Shown here: positions 39,258 through 47,856 of the stretch, one piece after another
Layout: every line of letters begins with the position of its first letter
How positions within the stretch are numbered: position 1 is the stretch's first letter
DNA from: Chthonobacter rhizosphaerae
Lineage (GTDB): Bacteria > Pseudomonadota > Alphaproteobacteria > Rhizobiales > Pleomorphomonadaceae
Assembly (NCBI RefSeq): GCF_013839525.1
Contig: NZ_JACDIS010000003.1
Location: 186,001 to 250,000 of the forward strand
Length of the DNA stretch: 64,000 nucleotides
Direction of reading: 5' to 3'
The notes under the pieces: model-generated
What the model saw: the letters and a program-made list of their open reading frames with translations, nothing else
The model's database searches: none
Told to the model about the DNA's origin: nothing
Made by a program: the position numbers and the translations under genes

Positions 39258-40754
39258 ATGACCGACAGGATCAGGCAGCAGCCGCCGGTGACCCGGCCGG
39301 ACCCCCTCCCTTTCGAGACGTTCGATGACCCCCGCGCAGCCGTCGACAGGCTTGTCGAACTCTATGACCGGAGCACTTTGTTTCTCCGCGACGCGTTCGA
39401 GCGCGTGACCCGCGGGCAGGTGCCGGACGGCCGGTCGCGGGCCTTCTACCCGGCCATCCGAATCACCACCGACACCTACGACCTGGCCGACTCGCGCCTG
39501 TCCTACGGCCACGTGTCGGGCCCGGGCGTCTATACGACCACCGTGTCCCGGCCGGCGCTGTTCCGCGACTATCTGGTGGACCAGCTCACCCAGATCATCC
39601 GCAACCACGCGGTTCCGGTGGAGATCGGCGAAAGCGAGGTGCCGATCCCGCTGCATTTCGCCTTCTTCGAGGGCGCCCACGTGGAGGGCACCCTGGTCGA
39701 GGCCCTGCCCCGGCCGCTGCGCGACCTTTTCGACGTGCCGGACCTCGCCATCACGGACGACGCGATCGTGAACGGCACGCTGGACCCGCGGCCCGGCGAG
39801 CCGCTGCCGCTGGCGCCCTTCACCGCACCGCGGATCGACTACTCGCTCCACCGGCTGCAGCACTACACCGCCACGTCGCCGGCGCACTTCCAGAACTTCG
39901 TCCTCTTCACCAACTACCAGTTCTACGTGGACGAATTCGCCGCGAAGGCGCGCGAGATGATGGCCTCGGGCGCCGGCGACTACACGGCCCTGGTGGAGCC
40001 GGGGAATCTCGTCACCCGGCTCGGCGAACGCGCCCCCTCCTCCGGCGAGGCGCCGCCGCGCATGCCGCAGATGCCCACCTACCATCTGGTCCGGCCGGAC
40101 CATTCGGGCATCACGCTCGTCAACATCGGCGTCGGGCCATCCAACGCCAAGACGATCACCGATCACATCGCGGTGCTGCGCCCTCATGCCTGGTTGATGC
40201 TCGGCCACTGCGCGGGCCTTCGGAACAGCCAGAAGCTGGGCGACTACGTGCTCGCCCACGGCTATGTGCGCGAGGACCATGTGCTGGACGCCGATCTGCC
40301 GGTGTGGATCCCGATCCCGGCGCTGGCCGAGATCCAGGTGGCCCTGGAGCAGGCCGTGGAGGAGGTGACCGGCCTGGAGGGCTGGGAGCTGAAGCGCATC
40401 ATGCGCACCGGCACGGTCGCCACCATCGACAACCGGAACTGGGAGCTGCGGGACCACCGCGAGCCGGTGCAGCGTTTCAGCCAGTCGCGGGCGATCGCGC
40501 TCGATATGGAATCGGCCACCATCGCGGCCAACGGCTTCCGCTTCCGCGTGCCCTACGGCACGCTTCTGTGCGTCTCCGACAAGCCGCTCCACGGCGAACT
40601 GAAGTTGCCCGGCATGGCGAGCGCCTTCTATCGGCGGCAGGTGAGCCAGCACCTGGAGATCGGCATCCTGGCCATGGAGAAGCTGCGCAAGATGCCGCCG
40701 GAGCGCCTGCACAGCCGCAAGCTCCGCAGCTTCCTGGAAACCGCCTTCCAGTGA
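39258..40754 (+). CDS. amn: AMP nucleosidase
   Basis: Hydrolyses AMP to adenine and ribose 5-phosphate, adjusting the adenylate pool. 498 aa from ATG 39258 (an in-frame start at 39231 lies inside the inverted repeat and is less likely). N-terminal regulatory domain with RITTDTYDLADSRLSYGHV, then a nucleoside phosphorylase-type catalytic domain: TLVNIGVGPSNAKTITDHI, HAWLMLGHCAGLRNSQ, and ALDMESATIAANGFRFRVPYGTLLCVSDKP with the DMESA glutamate. The leader has an inverted repeat. A dispersed repeat begins five bases after the stop. Confidence 0.96.
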   Translation: MTDRIRQQPPVTRPDPLPFETFDDPRAAVDRLVELYDRSTLFLRDAFERVTRGQVPDGRSRAFYPAIRITTDTYDLADSRLSYGHVSGPGVYTTTVSRPALFRDYLVDQLTQIIRNHAVPVEIGESEVPIPLHFAFFEGAHVEGTLVEALPRPLRDLFDVPDLAITDDAIVNGTLDPRPGEPLPLAPFTAPRIDYSLHRLQHYTATSPAHFQNFVLFTNYQFYVDEFAAKAREMMASGAGDYTALVEPGNLVTRLGERAPSSGEAPPRMPQMPTYHLVRPDHSGITLVNIGVGPSNAKTITDHIAVLRPHAWLMLGHCAGLRNSQKLGDYVLAHGYVREDHVLDADLPVWIPIPALAEIQVALEQAVEEVTGLEGWELKRIMRTGTVATIDNRNWELRDHREPVQRFSQSRAIALDMESATIAANGFRFRVPYGTLLCVSDKPLHGELKLPGMASAFYRRQVSQHLEIGILAMEKLRKMPPERLHSRKLRSFLETAFQ

Positions 40755-40758
40755 CCGG

Positions 40759-40874
40759 GAGCGCTCTCCGACCTGACGGACTCGTCAGGTCGACAAGAAA
40801 TCGCTCCGAATTAGTACCTTGGAGCATTCTCTCATCGACCAGGTCATCCAACTCGATCGGTGGGAGAATGCTCC
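40759..40874. repeat. dispersed palindromic element, copy 1
   Basis: Begins GAGCGCTCTCC, carries a perfect 10-bp hairpin (CGACCTGACG-GACT-CGTCAGGTCG, 40769-40792) and ends with an inverted pair GGAGCATTCTCTC ... GAGAATGCTCC (40821-40874). A second copy of the whole arrangement is at 54863-54994 with about three quarters of positions alike by eye. It is intergenic, directly after amn, where the hairpin may also act as a terminator. Confidence 0.75.
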
Positions 40875-40978
40875 GGCGCCTGCCCGGGCGGTGATCCGGA
40901 CAAGTGCGGATCGGGCCCGCGCCGCCGTGCTTTCGTCGCGATCCGGGCGGATGATGCGGCCGTCTCTGGGAGGGCATC

Positions 40979-41398
40979 ATGAAGCGCGTCGCCACACTTG
41001 TCGTTCTCGCATCGCTCGCCGCCGTCCAGCCGGCCCTTTCGGCCGAGCCCCGGGTGATCGCCACCATCAAGGTGGAGCGGCCGGTCGGCCGGATGATCGG
41101 CGAATCCCGCGTGGAGAACGGCGCCCACTACTTCGTGGTGGCCGGCGACGGGATGACCTGCGCGGGCGGGTTCGACCCGGCGGCGGAAGGCACCATCGCC
41201 AGCTACCGGTTCGCCTGCAGCGACGGCACCACCGGCCATGCGGAGGTGGAGTGGCGCGCCGACGGCAAGGTGGCGACCGGCGGCTTCGTGATCGACGGCA
41301 AGGGCGAGATCGGCACCGTCACGGTGGAGGTGCTGGACAGCGCGCCCGTGCCGGAGGATGCGGACCCGCCGCCGGTGCCGAAGAACCGCAAGACCTGA
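40979..41398 (+). CDS. small secreted hypothetical protein
   Basis: 139 aa, family not recognised. A clean signal peptide (MKRVATLVVLASLAAVQPALSA) is cut near residue 22. The mature part is about 115 aa, beta-rich by appearance, with two cysteines (MTCAGGF and RFACSDG) that could pair in the periplasm, and a Pro/Glu-rich C-terminal tail. GGGAGGG lies 4-5 nt before the ATG, supporting the start. It is a single gene between the dispersed repeat and the HAD gene. Confidence 0.75.
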   Translation: MKRVATLVVLASLAAVQPALSAEPRVIATIKVERPVGRMIGESRVENGAHYFVVAGDGMTCAGGFDPAAEGTIASYRFACSDGTTGHAEVEWRADGKVATGGFVIDGKGEIGTVTVEVLDSAPVPEDADPPPVPKNRKT

Positions 41399-41578
41399 GC
41401 GGTCGCGGGCCGCGGTCCGCCGCAAGGCTGCCTTGCGCCTCGCCCATTCCAGGACGCGGCCCTATCTGCTAGTGACCTCGCCCAGACGCGGGATGGCGGC
41501 CGTTGCGCCGCCGTCGCGCCGACCAGGACGACACGCCCGGCCACTGGCGCCTCAAGGGCGACCACACGGACGGGACCG

Positions 41579-42256
41579 ATGCTCATCATCTTCGATTGCG
41601 ACGGCGTACTCATCGACTCGGAAATCATCGCCGCACAGGTGAACGCCGAGATTCTCACCGAATACGGCTTCGAGATCACGGCGGCCGAGATGAACAGCCG
41701 CTTCGTCGGCCTGACGGGACCGCAGATCGTGGCCATCATCGAGGAAGAGCTCGGCCGCAGCCTGCCGGACGAGTTCAAGGACCGTGCGGACGACGAGATC
41801 GACAGGCGGCTCGGCGCCGTGAAGGCGATCGTCGGCATCCACGAGCTTCTGGATACGCTCGACTGGCCGCGCTGCATCTGCTCCAACTCGTCGACCCGGC
41901 GGCTGAAGCTGTCGCTGGAGGCGGCCGGCCTCTATGACCGGTTCAAGCCGTACATCTTCTCCGCCCCCGAGGTCGGGACGAAACGCGGCAAGCCGGCGCC
42001 GGACGTTTTTCTCCATGCCGCCAAGGCCTTCGACGTGGATCCGCGCAGCGCGGTGGTGATCGAGGACAGCGTTCCGGGCGTCACCGGCGCGGTTGCGGCC
42101 GGCATGCGGGTGATCGGCTTCACCGGCGGGTTGCACACCTGGGCCGGCCATGGCGAGGCGCTGATGGACGCGGGCGCCGAGACCGTCGTCCGGCGCCTTC
42201 GCGAGGTCGGTCCGGTCGTGGAGGCCTTCCGGGCCTGGAACGGCCTCGAAGCCTGA
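41579..42256 (+). CDS. HAD-superfamily phosphatase / beta-phosphoglucomutase-like hydrolase
   Basis: 225 aa. HAD motif I is DCDGVLIDSE at residues 6-15, motif II CICSNSS, motif III Lys in KRGKPAPDVFLHAAKAF and motif IV VIEDSVPGVTGAVAAGM. The alpha-helical cap lies between motifs I and II, as in subfamily IA enzymes (phosphoglycolate phosphatase, beta-PGM, sugar phosphatases). The substrate cannot be read from sequence. It converges on the dioxygenase gene with six bases between the stops. Confidence 0.9.
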   Translation: MLIIFDCDGVLIDSEIIAAQVNAEILTEYGFEITAAEMNSRFVGLTGPQIVAIIEEELGRSLPDEFKDRADDEIDRRLGAVKAIVGIHELLDTLDWPRCICSNSSTRRLKLSLEAAGLYDRFKPYIFSAPEVGTKRGKPAPDVFLHAAKAFDVDPRSAVVIEDSVPGVTGAVAAGMRVIGFTGGLHTWAGHGEALMDAGAETVVRRLREVGPVVEAFRAWNGLEA

Positions 42257-42262
42257 GCGGGC

Positions 42263-42841
42263 TCAGGCGGTCCGGACCACGAAGTCGAAGCGGCCCCGGC
42301 GGACGGGGCCGGCGGTGGTGACGGCCATCTCCAGCGAGGGGTCGTAGAGGCCGTCGCGGCGATTGCCGCGCTCGTTCGGAAAGTAGAGCTGCGTCGTCAG
42401 CACCGGGCCGCCAGGGGCCTGAACCTTCAGGTGAAAATGCCGCGTGCGGCCCGGATAGAGGCCGGGCGTGACGGTCTCGAAGGCGAACTGGCCGCGCGCG
42501 TCGGTGTACTGATGACCCCGGCTGCGGAAGCCGGAATTGTCGTAAGTGCCTGTTTCGTCTGCATGCCAGAGGTCCACGAGGGCGCCTTCGACGGGCCGGC
42601 AGCGGGTGTCGAGAACGAAGCCGACGAGCTGGAAGGTCTCGCCGGAAAAGCCCGCCGGGACGAGATTGCGCTGGTTGGGGGACTTCGGCTTGAAGTAGGG
42701 CCCCTCGGTCTGCCGCTCGGTGGCGGCGCCGCACTCCAGGGTGGGCTGGAGCTCCTGGCCGACGGCGGGCCGCAGGAGGCTGAGACCGGCCGGAAACGCC
42801 AGAGTTCCGGCCAAAAACGATCGCCGCGTGATGTAGCCCAT
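42263..42841 (-). CDS. Tat-exported intradiol ring-cleavage dioxygenase
   Basis: 192 aa. The N-terminus TRRSFLAGTLAFPAGLSLL is a twin-arginine signal. The mature domain has the intradiol dioxygenase core: TEGPYFKP, PVEGALVDLWHADETGTYDN, and GLYPGRTRHFHLKV, giving the two tyrosine and two histidine ligands of Fe(III). Catechol or protocatechuate enzymes are cytoplasmic and have paired subunits or a longer N-terminal dimer domain; this one is short, single and exported. Substrate unknown. GGAGG precedes the ATG. No catabolic genes are adjacent. Confidence 0.9.
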   Translation of the reverse strand: MGYITRRSFLAGTLAFPAGLSLLRPAVGQELQPTLECGAATERQTEGPYFKPKSPNQRNLVPAGFSGETFQLVGFVLDTRCRPVEGALVDLWHADETGTYDNSGFRSRGHQYTDARGQFAFETVTPGLYPGRTRHFHLKVQAPGGPVLTTQLYFPNERGNRRDGLYDPSLEMAVTTAGPVRRGRFDFVVRTA

Positions 42842-42977
42842 GGTCCTGCCTCCCCCTCGCCGGGTCCGGTCCCGGACACGGTCTCGTTTCCGTCGAGGTG
42901 GGATGTCCTCAGCCCCGGGCCAAGGCCGCGGTCGCGCGGATATCCCCTTCCCGCCTTCAAAGTCGCGTGATGGCGCC

Positions 42978-43244
42978 TCAGGCCTTCTCCGCCGCCCGGA
43001 GCACGAAGCCGATGACTTCCGCGACCGCGCGGTACAAATCCGTGGGTATCTCGTCGCCGATGTCGAGAGAGGCGAGCGCGTCCGCGAGGAGCGGATTTTC
43101 GTCGATCGGCACGCCCGCCTCGGCCGCCTTGGCCAGGATGGCGGCGGCCAAGTGCCCGCGCCCGCTGGCGATCACGGTCGGGGCGCCCGGCGCGTCGTAG
43201 CGGAGCGCCACGGCGACCCGTCCGGCGACGGGCTTTTCCGACAT
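42978..43244 (-). CDS. FlhB C-terminal-like (EscU/YscU/HrcU family) export switch protein
   Basis: 88 aa, corresponding to the cytoplasmic C-terminal domain of FlhB without its membrane part. Seen: AVALRYDAPGAPTVIASGRGHLAAAI, then GVPIDENPLLADALASLDIGDEIP, the PI-x-ENPLLA segment that follows the autocleavage site in FlhB; the cleavage motif NPTH itself is absent. Such FhlB proteins are paired with a FliK-like gene, as here: the FliK-like stop is 23 nt upstream. A role in flagellar export switching is inferred. Confidence 0.85.
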   Translation of the reverse strand: MSEKPVAGRVAVALRYDAPGAPTVIASGRGHLAAAILAKAAEAGVPIDENPLLADALASLDIGDEIPTDLYRAVAEVIGFVLRAAEKA

Positions 43245-43267
43245 GTCGGGGGTGTGGTCGCCGCCGC

Positions 43268-44323
43268 TCACAGGGACACGTCCACGCGGTGATGCACGGG
43301 CGCGGCCATGCCCGCCCGGGCGTCCGGCGGCCGCCCGAGGTGGATCGCGACATCCGCCACCTGGAGCCCGGCGGCTTGCAGCCCCTGCCGGAGCGACGGC
43401 GCATGGGCCTCGAGCACACGGGCGGCGGCGGCGCGCTCGCACCAGAGCCCCACGATCACGTGAGAATCGGCCAGAAGTCCGAGCCGCGCCCGCATCGGCC
43501 CGAGCGGTTCCAGGTCGAGGGCGATCTCCACCCGATGGGCGCGACCGCCCGGTTCCTCCCTTTCGTTCTCCGGCGGCTCGCGCTCGATCCGGACCTCGGC
43601 CACCGACACGCCGCCCGGTCCGGCGAGCGGAACCGGGAAGACCAGCATGTCGGCCGTGTCGTTTGCCCGTGTGGCAAGGCGGCCGTCGTCGGGCAGCGCG
43701 GCCGACTGGTGGAGGAGAAGTCGTTCGAGCGCCCGGTCCGTTTCGCCGAGGAGACGGGCGGCTATCGCCCTCGGCTCCTCGGCGGCCGGATCGGGGAGCG
43801 CCGGCACGGGTTCGGTGACCGGCGGGGCGGACCGGCGCGGCGGGTCCGGGCGGAGGCCAGCCGGGCGGGAGGGTCCATCGCTCCGGGACCGTCCGGTCCA
43901 CGCCTCCAGAGCCGCCCTCAGGGACCAAAGGACGGCGGCGATATCGCCGGGCCGGCCCGCGCCGGGCAGGCCGCCGGCGGCGAGGCGGCGGAGGAGATCG
44001 GCGAGCCCGGCGGTTCCCCTGACCGCGAGGCCGTCGAGATCGGAAAGAGCTGCGAGGACGGCGGGCGGGAGGACGCCCGGCGGCAGGGCGAGGAGGGTCT
44101 TCGCGTCGGCGAACACGGGCGCGAGCCCGTCCTGGCGGACGAGCGCGCGGCTGATCAGGGCGTCAAGGGCGGCCTGGAGAGGGTTGGCCGGTTCGGGGGC
44201 CTTGGGAGTGGCGGTCGGAGCGGGGTGAGGACCACCGCCAGCCGGCGCGGCCGGCGACGGCCCGTGGGCGCCGACGCCGACGGGAGCATCGCCGATGATG
44301 GGACTGACCGGACCGATCGCCAT
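43268..44323 (-). CDS. FliK-like flagellar hook-length control protein
   Basis: 351 aa from ATG 44323 with GGAGCGAG upstream. Residues 1-60 and 150-240 are Pro/Ala-rich and of low complexity; the C-terminal 110 residues form the compact FliK-type domain (RVEIALDLEPLGPMRARLGL, SHVIVGLWCERAAAARVLEAHAPSLRQGLQAAGLQVADVAIHLG). FliK measures hook length and triggers the FlhB export switch. No other flagellar genes are nearby. The frame continues upstream into the tandem-repeat array, which is not coding. Confidence 0.8.
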   Translation of the reverse strand: MAIGPVSPIIGDAPVGVGAHGPSPAAPAGGGPHPAPTATPKAPEPANPLQAALDALISRALVRQDGLAPVFADAKTLLALPPGVLPPAVLAALSDLDGLAVRGTAGLADLLRRLAAGGLPGAGRPGDIAAVLWSLRAALEAWTGRSRSDGPSRPAGLRPDPPRRSAPPVTEPVPALPDPAAEEPRAIAARLLGETDRALERLLLHQSAALPDDGRLATRANDTADMLVFPVPLAGPGGVSVAEVRIEREPPENEREEPGGRAHRVEIALDLEPLGPMRARLGLLADSHVIVGLWCERAAAARVLEAHAPSLRQGLQAAGLQVADVAIHLGRPPDARAGMAAPVHHRVDVSL

Positions 44324-44400
44324 GGCTCGCTCCGAGGTGTTCGGAGGGGAGCCTAGCGCCGACGGGCCGGGGGTGAAAGGGAGAGGGATGGGAGATCGAT

Positions 44401-44450
44401 CATCCTTCCCCTCAGGGGAAGGTGGCCTCGGAGGGGCCGGAAGGGGTCGT
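44401..44450 (-). repeat. inverted partial copy of the 87-bp repeat
   Basis: Reverse-oriented relative of the array unit: the first 27 bases match exactly the complement of the segment GGCCACCTTCCCC...AAGGATG in the units, the rest is degenerate. It is 40 nt from the array, so array and copy could fold together. Confidence 0.75.
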
Positions 44451-44489
44451 GCTTGTTTGAGACGGCTGTCCTGGGCCCGACCGGAAGAA

Positions 44490-44812
44490 AAAGACGACCC
44501 CTTCCGGCCGGCTTCGCCGGCCACCTTCCCCTGAGGGGAAGGATGGGCGTGGTGGCTTCGGGTGAGGGGGAGGAGAAAGACGCCCCCTTCCGGCCGGCTT
44601 CGCCGGCCACCTTCCCCTGAGGGGAAGGATGGGGTGCGGTCGCTTCGGGTGAGTGGGAAGAGAAAGACAACCCCTTCCGGCCGGCTTTGCCGGCCACCTT
44701 CCCCTGAGGGGAAGGATGGGCGTGGTCGCTTCGGGTGAGCGGGGAAGAGAAAGACGACCCCTTCCGGCCGGCTTTGCCGGCCACCTTCCCCTGAGGGGAA
44801 GGATGGGGTGCG
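44490..44812. repeat. tandem array of about four 87-bp units
   Basis: Units start at 44490, 44576, 44663 and 44750 (period 86-87; last unit truncated). Each holds CCGGCCGGCTTCGCCGGCC (or TTTGCC) and the near-palindrome CCTTCCCCTGAGGGGAAGG, then GGTCGCTTCGGGTGAG. The units differ by few substitutions, so the amplification is recent. Confidence 0.9.
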
Positions 44813-44830
44813 CTCTTCGTTGGCGAGGTG

Positions 44831-44860
44831 CGACGGGCCGCTGTTTTTGGCGGCCCGTCG
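44831..44860 (-). terminator. hairpin after gcvPB
   Basis: CGACGGGCCGC and its exact complement around an eight-base loop, 11 nt past the gcvPB stop. Very stable stem; no U-tract follows. Confidence 0.55.
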
Positions 44861-44870
44861 CGAGGGAGGG

Positions 44871-46466
44871 TTATTCGGCGGCTTCGGCCCTGCCCTCGTC
44901 GGCCGGGTCGGACCAGACGAGCTTGGGCTGGCGGGCGGCGCGGGTTTCGTCGAGGCGGCGGCGGGGGGCGAGGCGGGGGGCGGACTTGAAGTCGTCCACG
45001 GCGCCGGCCTTGGCCTTCCCGGCGAGGTGCCGGAGGGTGCCGATGAACTGGTCGAGGCTCGCCTTCGATTCCGACTCGGTCGGCTCGATCAGCATGGCCC
45101 CGTGCACCACCAGCGGGAAGTACATGGTCATCGGGTGATAGCCCTCGTCGATCATCGCCTTGGCGAAGTCGAGCGTGGTGACGCCGGTGCCGTCGAGGAA
45201 GCGGTCGTCGAACAGCACCTCGTGCATGGCCGGCCTATCCTCGAAGGCCACGGTCATGACGTCGGACAGGCGCGCCTTCACGTAGTTGGCCGAGAGGACC
45301 GCGTCCTCCGACGCCTGGCGCAGGCCGTCGGCCCCGTGGCTCATCATGTGGGTGAGCGCGCGGACGAACATGCCCATCTGGCCGTGGAAGGCGGTGATGC
45401 GGCCGAAGGGGGTCGCGGTGTCGCCCGCCTGCTTGCGCGTCTCCACGAACTCGCCGGAGCCGTCCGGATTGAAGCGCACGAAGGGCACGGGCGCGAACGG
45501 GGCGAGCTTTTCCGACAGCACCACCGGACCTGCGCCCGGACCGCCGCCGCCGTGGGGCGTGGAGAAGGTCTTGTGCAGGTTGATGTGCATGGCGTCGACG
45601 CCGAGATCGCCCGGCCGCACCTTGCCGACGATGGCGTTGAAGTTGGCGCCATCCGCGTAGAAGTAGGCGCCCGCCTCGTGGACGGCGTCCGCGATGGCGA
45701 CCACGTCGCGCTCGAACAGGCCGCAGGTGTTCGGGTTGGTCAGCATGATGGCGGCGACGTCCGACGACAGGCGCGCCTTCACGGCCTCCGGATCCACGGT
45801 GCCGGCCTCGCGGGCGGGCACCGGCACCACCTTGAAGCCGAGGGCGGCGGCGGTGGCCGGGTTGGTGCCGTGAGCCGATTCCGGCACGAGCACGATGGAC
45901 CGCGTCTCGCCCCGCGCCGCGATCGCCGCCTTGATGGCCGCCATGCCGCAGTATTCGCCATGGGCGCCCGCCTTCGGGCTCATGGCGACGCTCGCCATGC
46001 CGGTGAGCTCCAGGAGCCAGCGGCCGAGCTCGGCGATGAGGTCGACGGCGCCCGGCACGGTGGAGAGCGGCTGCAGCGGGTGCACGTCGCCGAAGCCGGG
46101 CAGCCGGGCGAGCTTCTCGTTCAGCCGCGGGTTGTGCTTCATGGTGCACGAACCGAGCGGATAGAGGCCGAGGTCGATGGCGTAGTTCTGGCGGGAGAGG
46201 CGCACGTAGTGGCGCATGGTCTCCGGCTCCGTCAGGCCGGGCAGGCCGATCGGGGCCTTGCGGGCGTGGGCGCCGAGCCGGGACTGGAATTCGCCCGGAT
46301 CCTCCACGTCGACGCCGGTCGCCTCCAGGCGGCCGGTCTCGAAGATCAGCTTCTCCTCCACGTCGAGCCCGCGGTTGCCGGTGAAGGTCTTCGGCGCGGC
46401 GGTCTCCGGGCCGCCAGCCGGGCCGGCGGTGGGGGCGGTCGGGCGTCCTTGCGTGTTCATGGCCAT
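44871..46466 (-). CDS. gcvPB: glycine dehydrogenase (decarboxylating) subunit 2
   Basis: PLP-binding half of the split P protein of the glycine cleavage system. 531 aa. Seen: the N-terminal KTFTGNRGLDVEEKLIFE, YPLGSCTMKHNPRLNEK, and the PLP lysine in MHINLHKTFSTPHGGGGPGAGP. The C-terminal tail is longer than usual and ends in charged sequence (LAPRRRLDETRAARQP). Its ATG overlaps the gcvPA stop (TGATG), indicating coupled translation. A longer open frame to 47894 is antisense-free noise over gcvPA and not used. Confidence 0.96.
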   Translation of the reverse strand: MAMNTQGRPTAPTAGPAGGPETAAPKTFTGNRGLDVEEKLIFETGRLEATGVDVEDPGEFQSRLGAHARKAPIGLPGLTEPETMRHYVRLSRQNYAIDLGLYPLGSCTMKHNPRLNEKLARLPGFGDVHPLQPLSTVPGAVDLIAELGRWLLELTGMASVAMSPKAGAHGEYCGMAAIKAAIAARGETRSIVLVPESAHGTNPATAAALGFKVVPVPAREAGTVDPEAVKARLSSDVAAIMLTNPNTCGLFERDVVAIADAVHEAGAYFYADGANFNAIVGKVRPGDLGVDAMHINLHKTFSTPHGGGGPGAGPVVLSEKLAPFAPVPFVRFNPDGSGEFVETRKQAGDTATPFGRITAFHGQMGMFVRALTHMMSHGADGLRQASEDAVLSANYVKARLSDVMTVAFEDRPAMHEVLFDDRFLDGTGVTTLDFAKAMIDEGYHPMTMYFPLVVHGAMLIEPTESESKASLDQFIGTLRHLAGKAKAGAVDDFKSAPRLAPRRRLDETRAARQPKLVWSDPADEGRAEAAE

Positions 46467-47809
46467 CACAGCACCTCCTTCAGCGCCGTCACGAAGGCGG
46501 CCCGGTCCTCGTCCGTGTTCACTTCGGTCGACGCGACGACCAGGAGGTCGTCGAGATCGGTTCGCTTGGGCTCCAGCCGCGAAGCCGGGACGCCGCCGAG
46601 CACGCCCTTGCGGGCGAGCTTTTCCACCACCTCCGCGGCGTTCGCCGGCAGGCGCACGGTGAACTCGTTGAAGAAGGTGTCGTTGAGCACCGTCACGCCG
46701 GGGACGGCCTTGAGGGCGTCGGCGAGCTTCACCGCGTTGGCGTGGTTGAGCCGGGCGAGGCGGGTGAGGCCGGTCTCGCCGAGGAGCGTCATGTGGATGG
46801 TGAAGGCGAGCGCGCAGAGGCCCGAGTTGGTGCAGATGTTGGACGTCGCCTTGTCGCGGCGGATGTGCTGTTCGCGGGTGGAGAGCGTGAGCACGAAGCC
46901 GCGCTTGCCGTCCGCGTCCACGGTCTCGCCGCAGAGCCGGCCGGGCATCTGGCGGATGAATTTCTCGCGCGTGGCGAAGAGGCCCACGTAGGGGCCGCCG
47001 AAGGTGAGCGGATTGCCGAGGGACTGGCCCTCGCCGACCACGATGTCGGCGCCCTGGGTTCCCGGCGGCTCGACGGCGCCGAGGGAGACCACTTCGGTGA
47101 AGACCGCGATGAGGAGCGCGCCGACGGCGTGGGCCTTCTCGGCGATCGGCTTCAGGTCGATCAGGTGGCCGTAGAAGGACGGCGACTGGACGACCACGCA
47201 GGAGGTCTCCCCGTCGATGCGGGCGAGCAGGTCCTCCGTGCCGGTCGGGTCCGGATCGAGGGTGTCGATCCGGTCCTCGGCCATGCGCGAGACGGTGCGC
47301 ATGACGCCCCGATAGTGCGGATGGACGCCGCCGGACACCACCGCCTTGTTGCGGCGGGTGATGCGGTGGGCCATGGCCACCGCCTCGGCGGCGCCGGTGG
47401 AGCCGTCGTACATGGAGGCGTTGGCCACCTCCATGGCGGTGAGCCGGCTCACCTGGGACTGGAACTCGAACAGGACTTGCAACGTCCCTTGAGACACTTC
47501 CGGCTGATAGGGCGTGTAGGAGGTGAGGAACTCCGAACGCTGGATGAGATGGTCCACGGTCGCCGGCACATGGTGCCTGTAGGCGCCCGCGCCGACGAAG
47601 AACGGGACGGAGCCCGCCGGCACGTTCCTGGCCGCGAGCGCCGCGAGCTTGCGCTCCACGGCGATCTCGGACTGGTGCAGCGGCAGCGCCGGAAGGCCGG
47701 TGAGCCGCTTGTCGGCGGGCACGTCGGCGAACAGGTCGTCGATGGAGCCGACGCCCACGGCGCCGAGCATCTCGGCCCTGTCGGCATCGGTGAGGGGAAG
47801 GTAGCGCAT
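46466..47809 (-). CDS. gcvPA: glycine dehydrogenase (decarboxylating) subunit 1
   Basis: Partner of GcvPB; together they decarboxylate glycine and load aminomethyl onto GcvH. 447 aa. Seen: [19 protein letters not shown], the [27 protein letters not shown] block, [30 protein letters not shown], and a PLP-fold remnant without the active lysine. Its stop overlaps the gcvPB start. The gene is 47 nt downstream of gcvH. Confidence 0.96.
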   Translation of the reverse strand: MRYLPLTDADRAEMLGAVGVGSIDDLFADVPADKRLTGLPALPLHQSEIAVERKLAALAARNVPAGSVPFFVGAGAYRHHVPATVDHLIQRSEFLTSYTPYQPEVSQGTLQVLFEFQSQVSRLTAMEVANASMYDGSTGAAEAVAMAHRITRRNKAVVSGGVHPHYRGVMRTVSRMAEDRIDTLDPDPTGTEDLLARIDGETSCVVVQSPSFYGHLIDLKPIAEKAHAVGALLIAVFTEVVSLGAVEPPGTQGADIVVGEGQSLGNPLTFGGPYVGLFATREKFIRQMPGRLCGETVDADGKRGFVLTLSTREQHIRRDKATSNICTNSGLCALAFTIHMTLLGETGLTRLARLNHANAVKLADALKAVPGVTVLNDTFFNEFTVRLPANAAEVVEKLARKGVLGGVPASRLEPKRTDLDDLLVVASTEVNTDEDRAAFVTALKEVL

Positions 47810-47856
47810 GGGGGACGGGTCCTTGGAGGGTCGCGGGACGGTCGCGCGGCGGCTGG

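Larger units (their letters stand above)
44324..44870. other. 547-nt gene-free stretch between gcvPB and the FliK-like gene
   Basis: It contains the inverted partial copy, the four-unit tandem array and the gcvPB hairpin listed separately. Reading frames crossing it only translate the repeats (AGKAGRKG-type peptides). Confidence 0.7.

Noticed and set aside
42978-43928. 316-codon frame containing the FlhB-like domain
   Set aside because: Only the last 88 codons are family-like; the upstream part overlaps the FliK-like gene in another frame.
44353-44784. Protein with repeated AGKAGRKG peptides on the minus strand
   Set aside because: It only translates the tandem DNA repeat; no conserved start context, and units of 86 and 87 bp do not keep one frame consistently.
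44490-44812. CRISPR array
   Set aside because: Units are 86-87 bp, contiguous and nearly identical, with no variable spacers and no cas genes.
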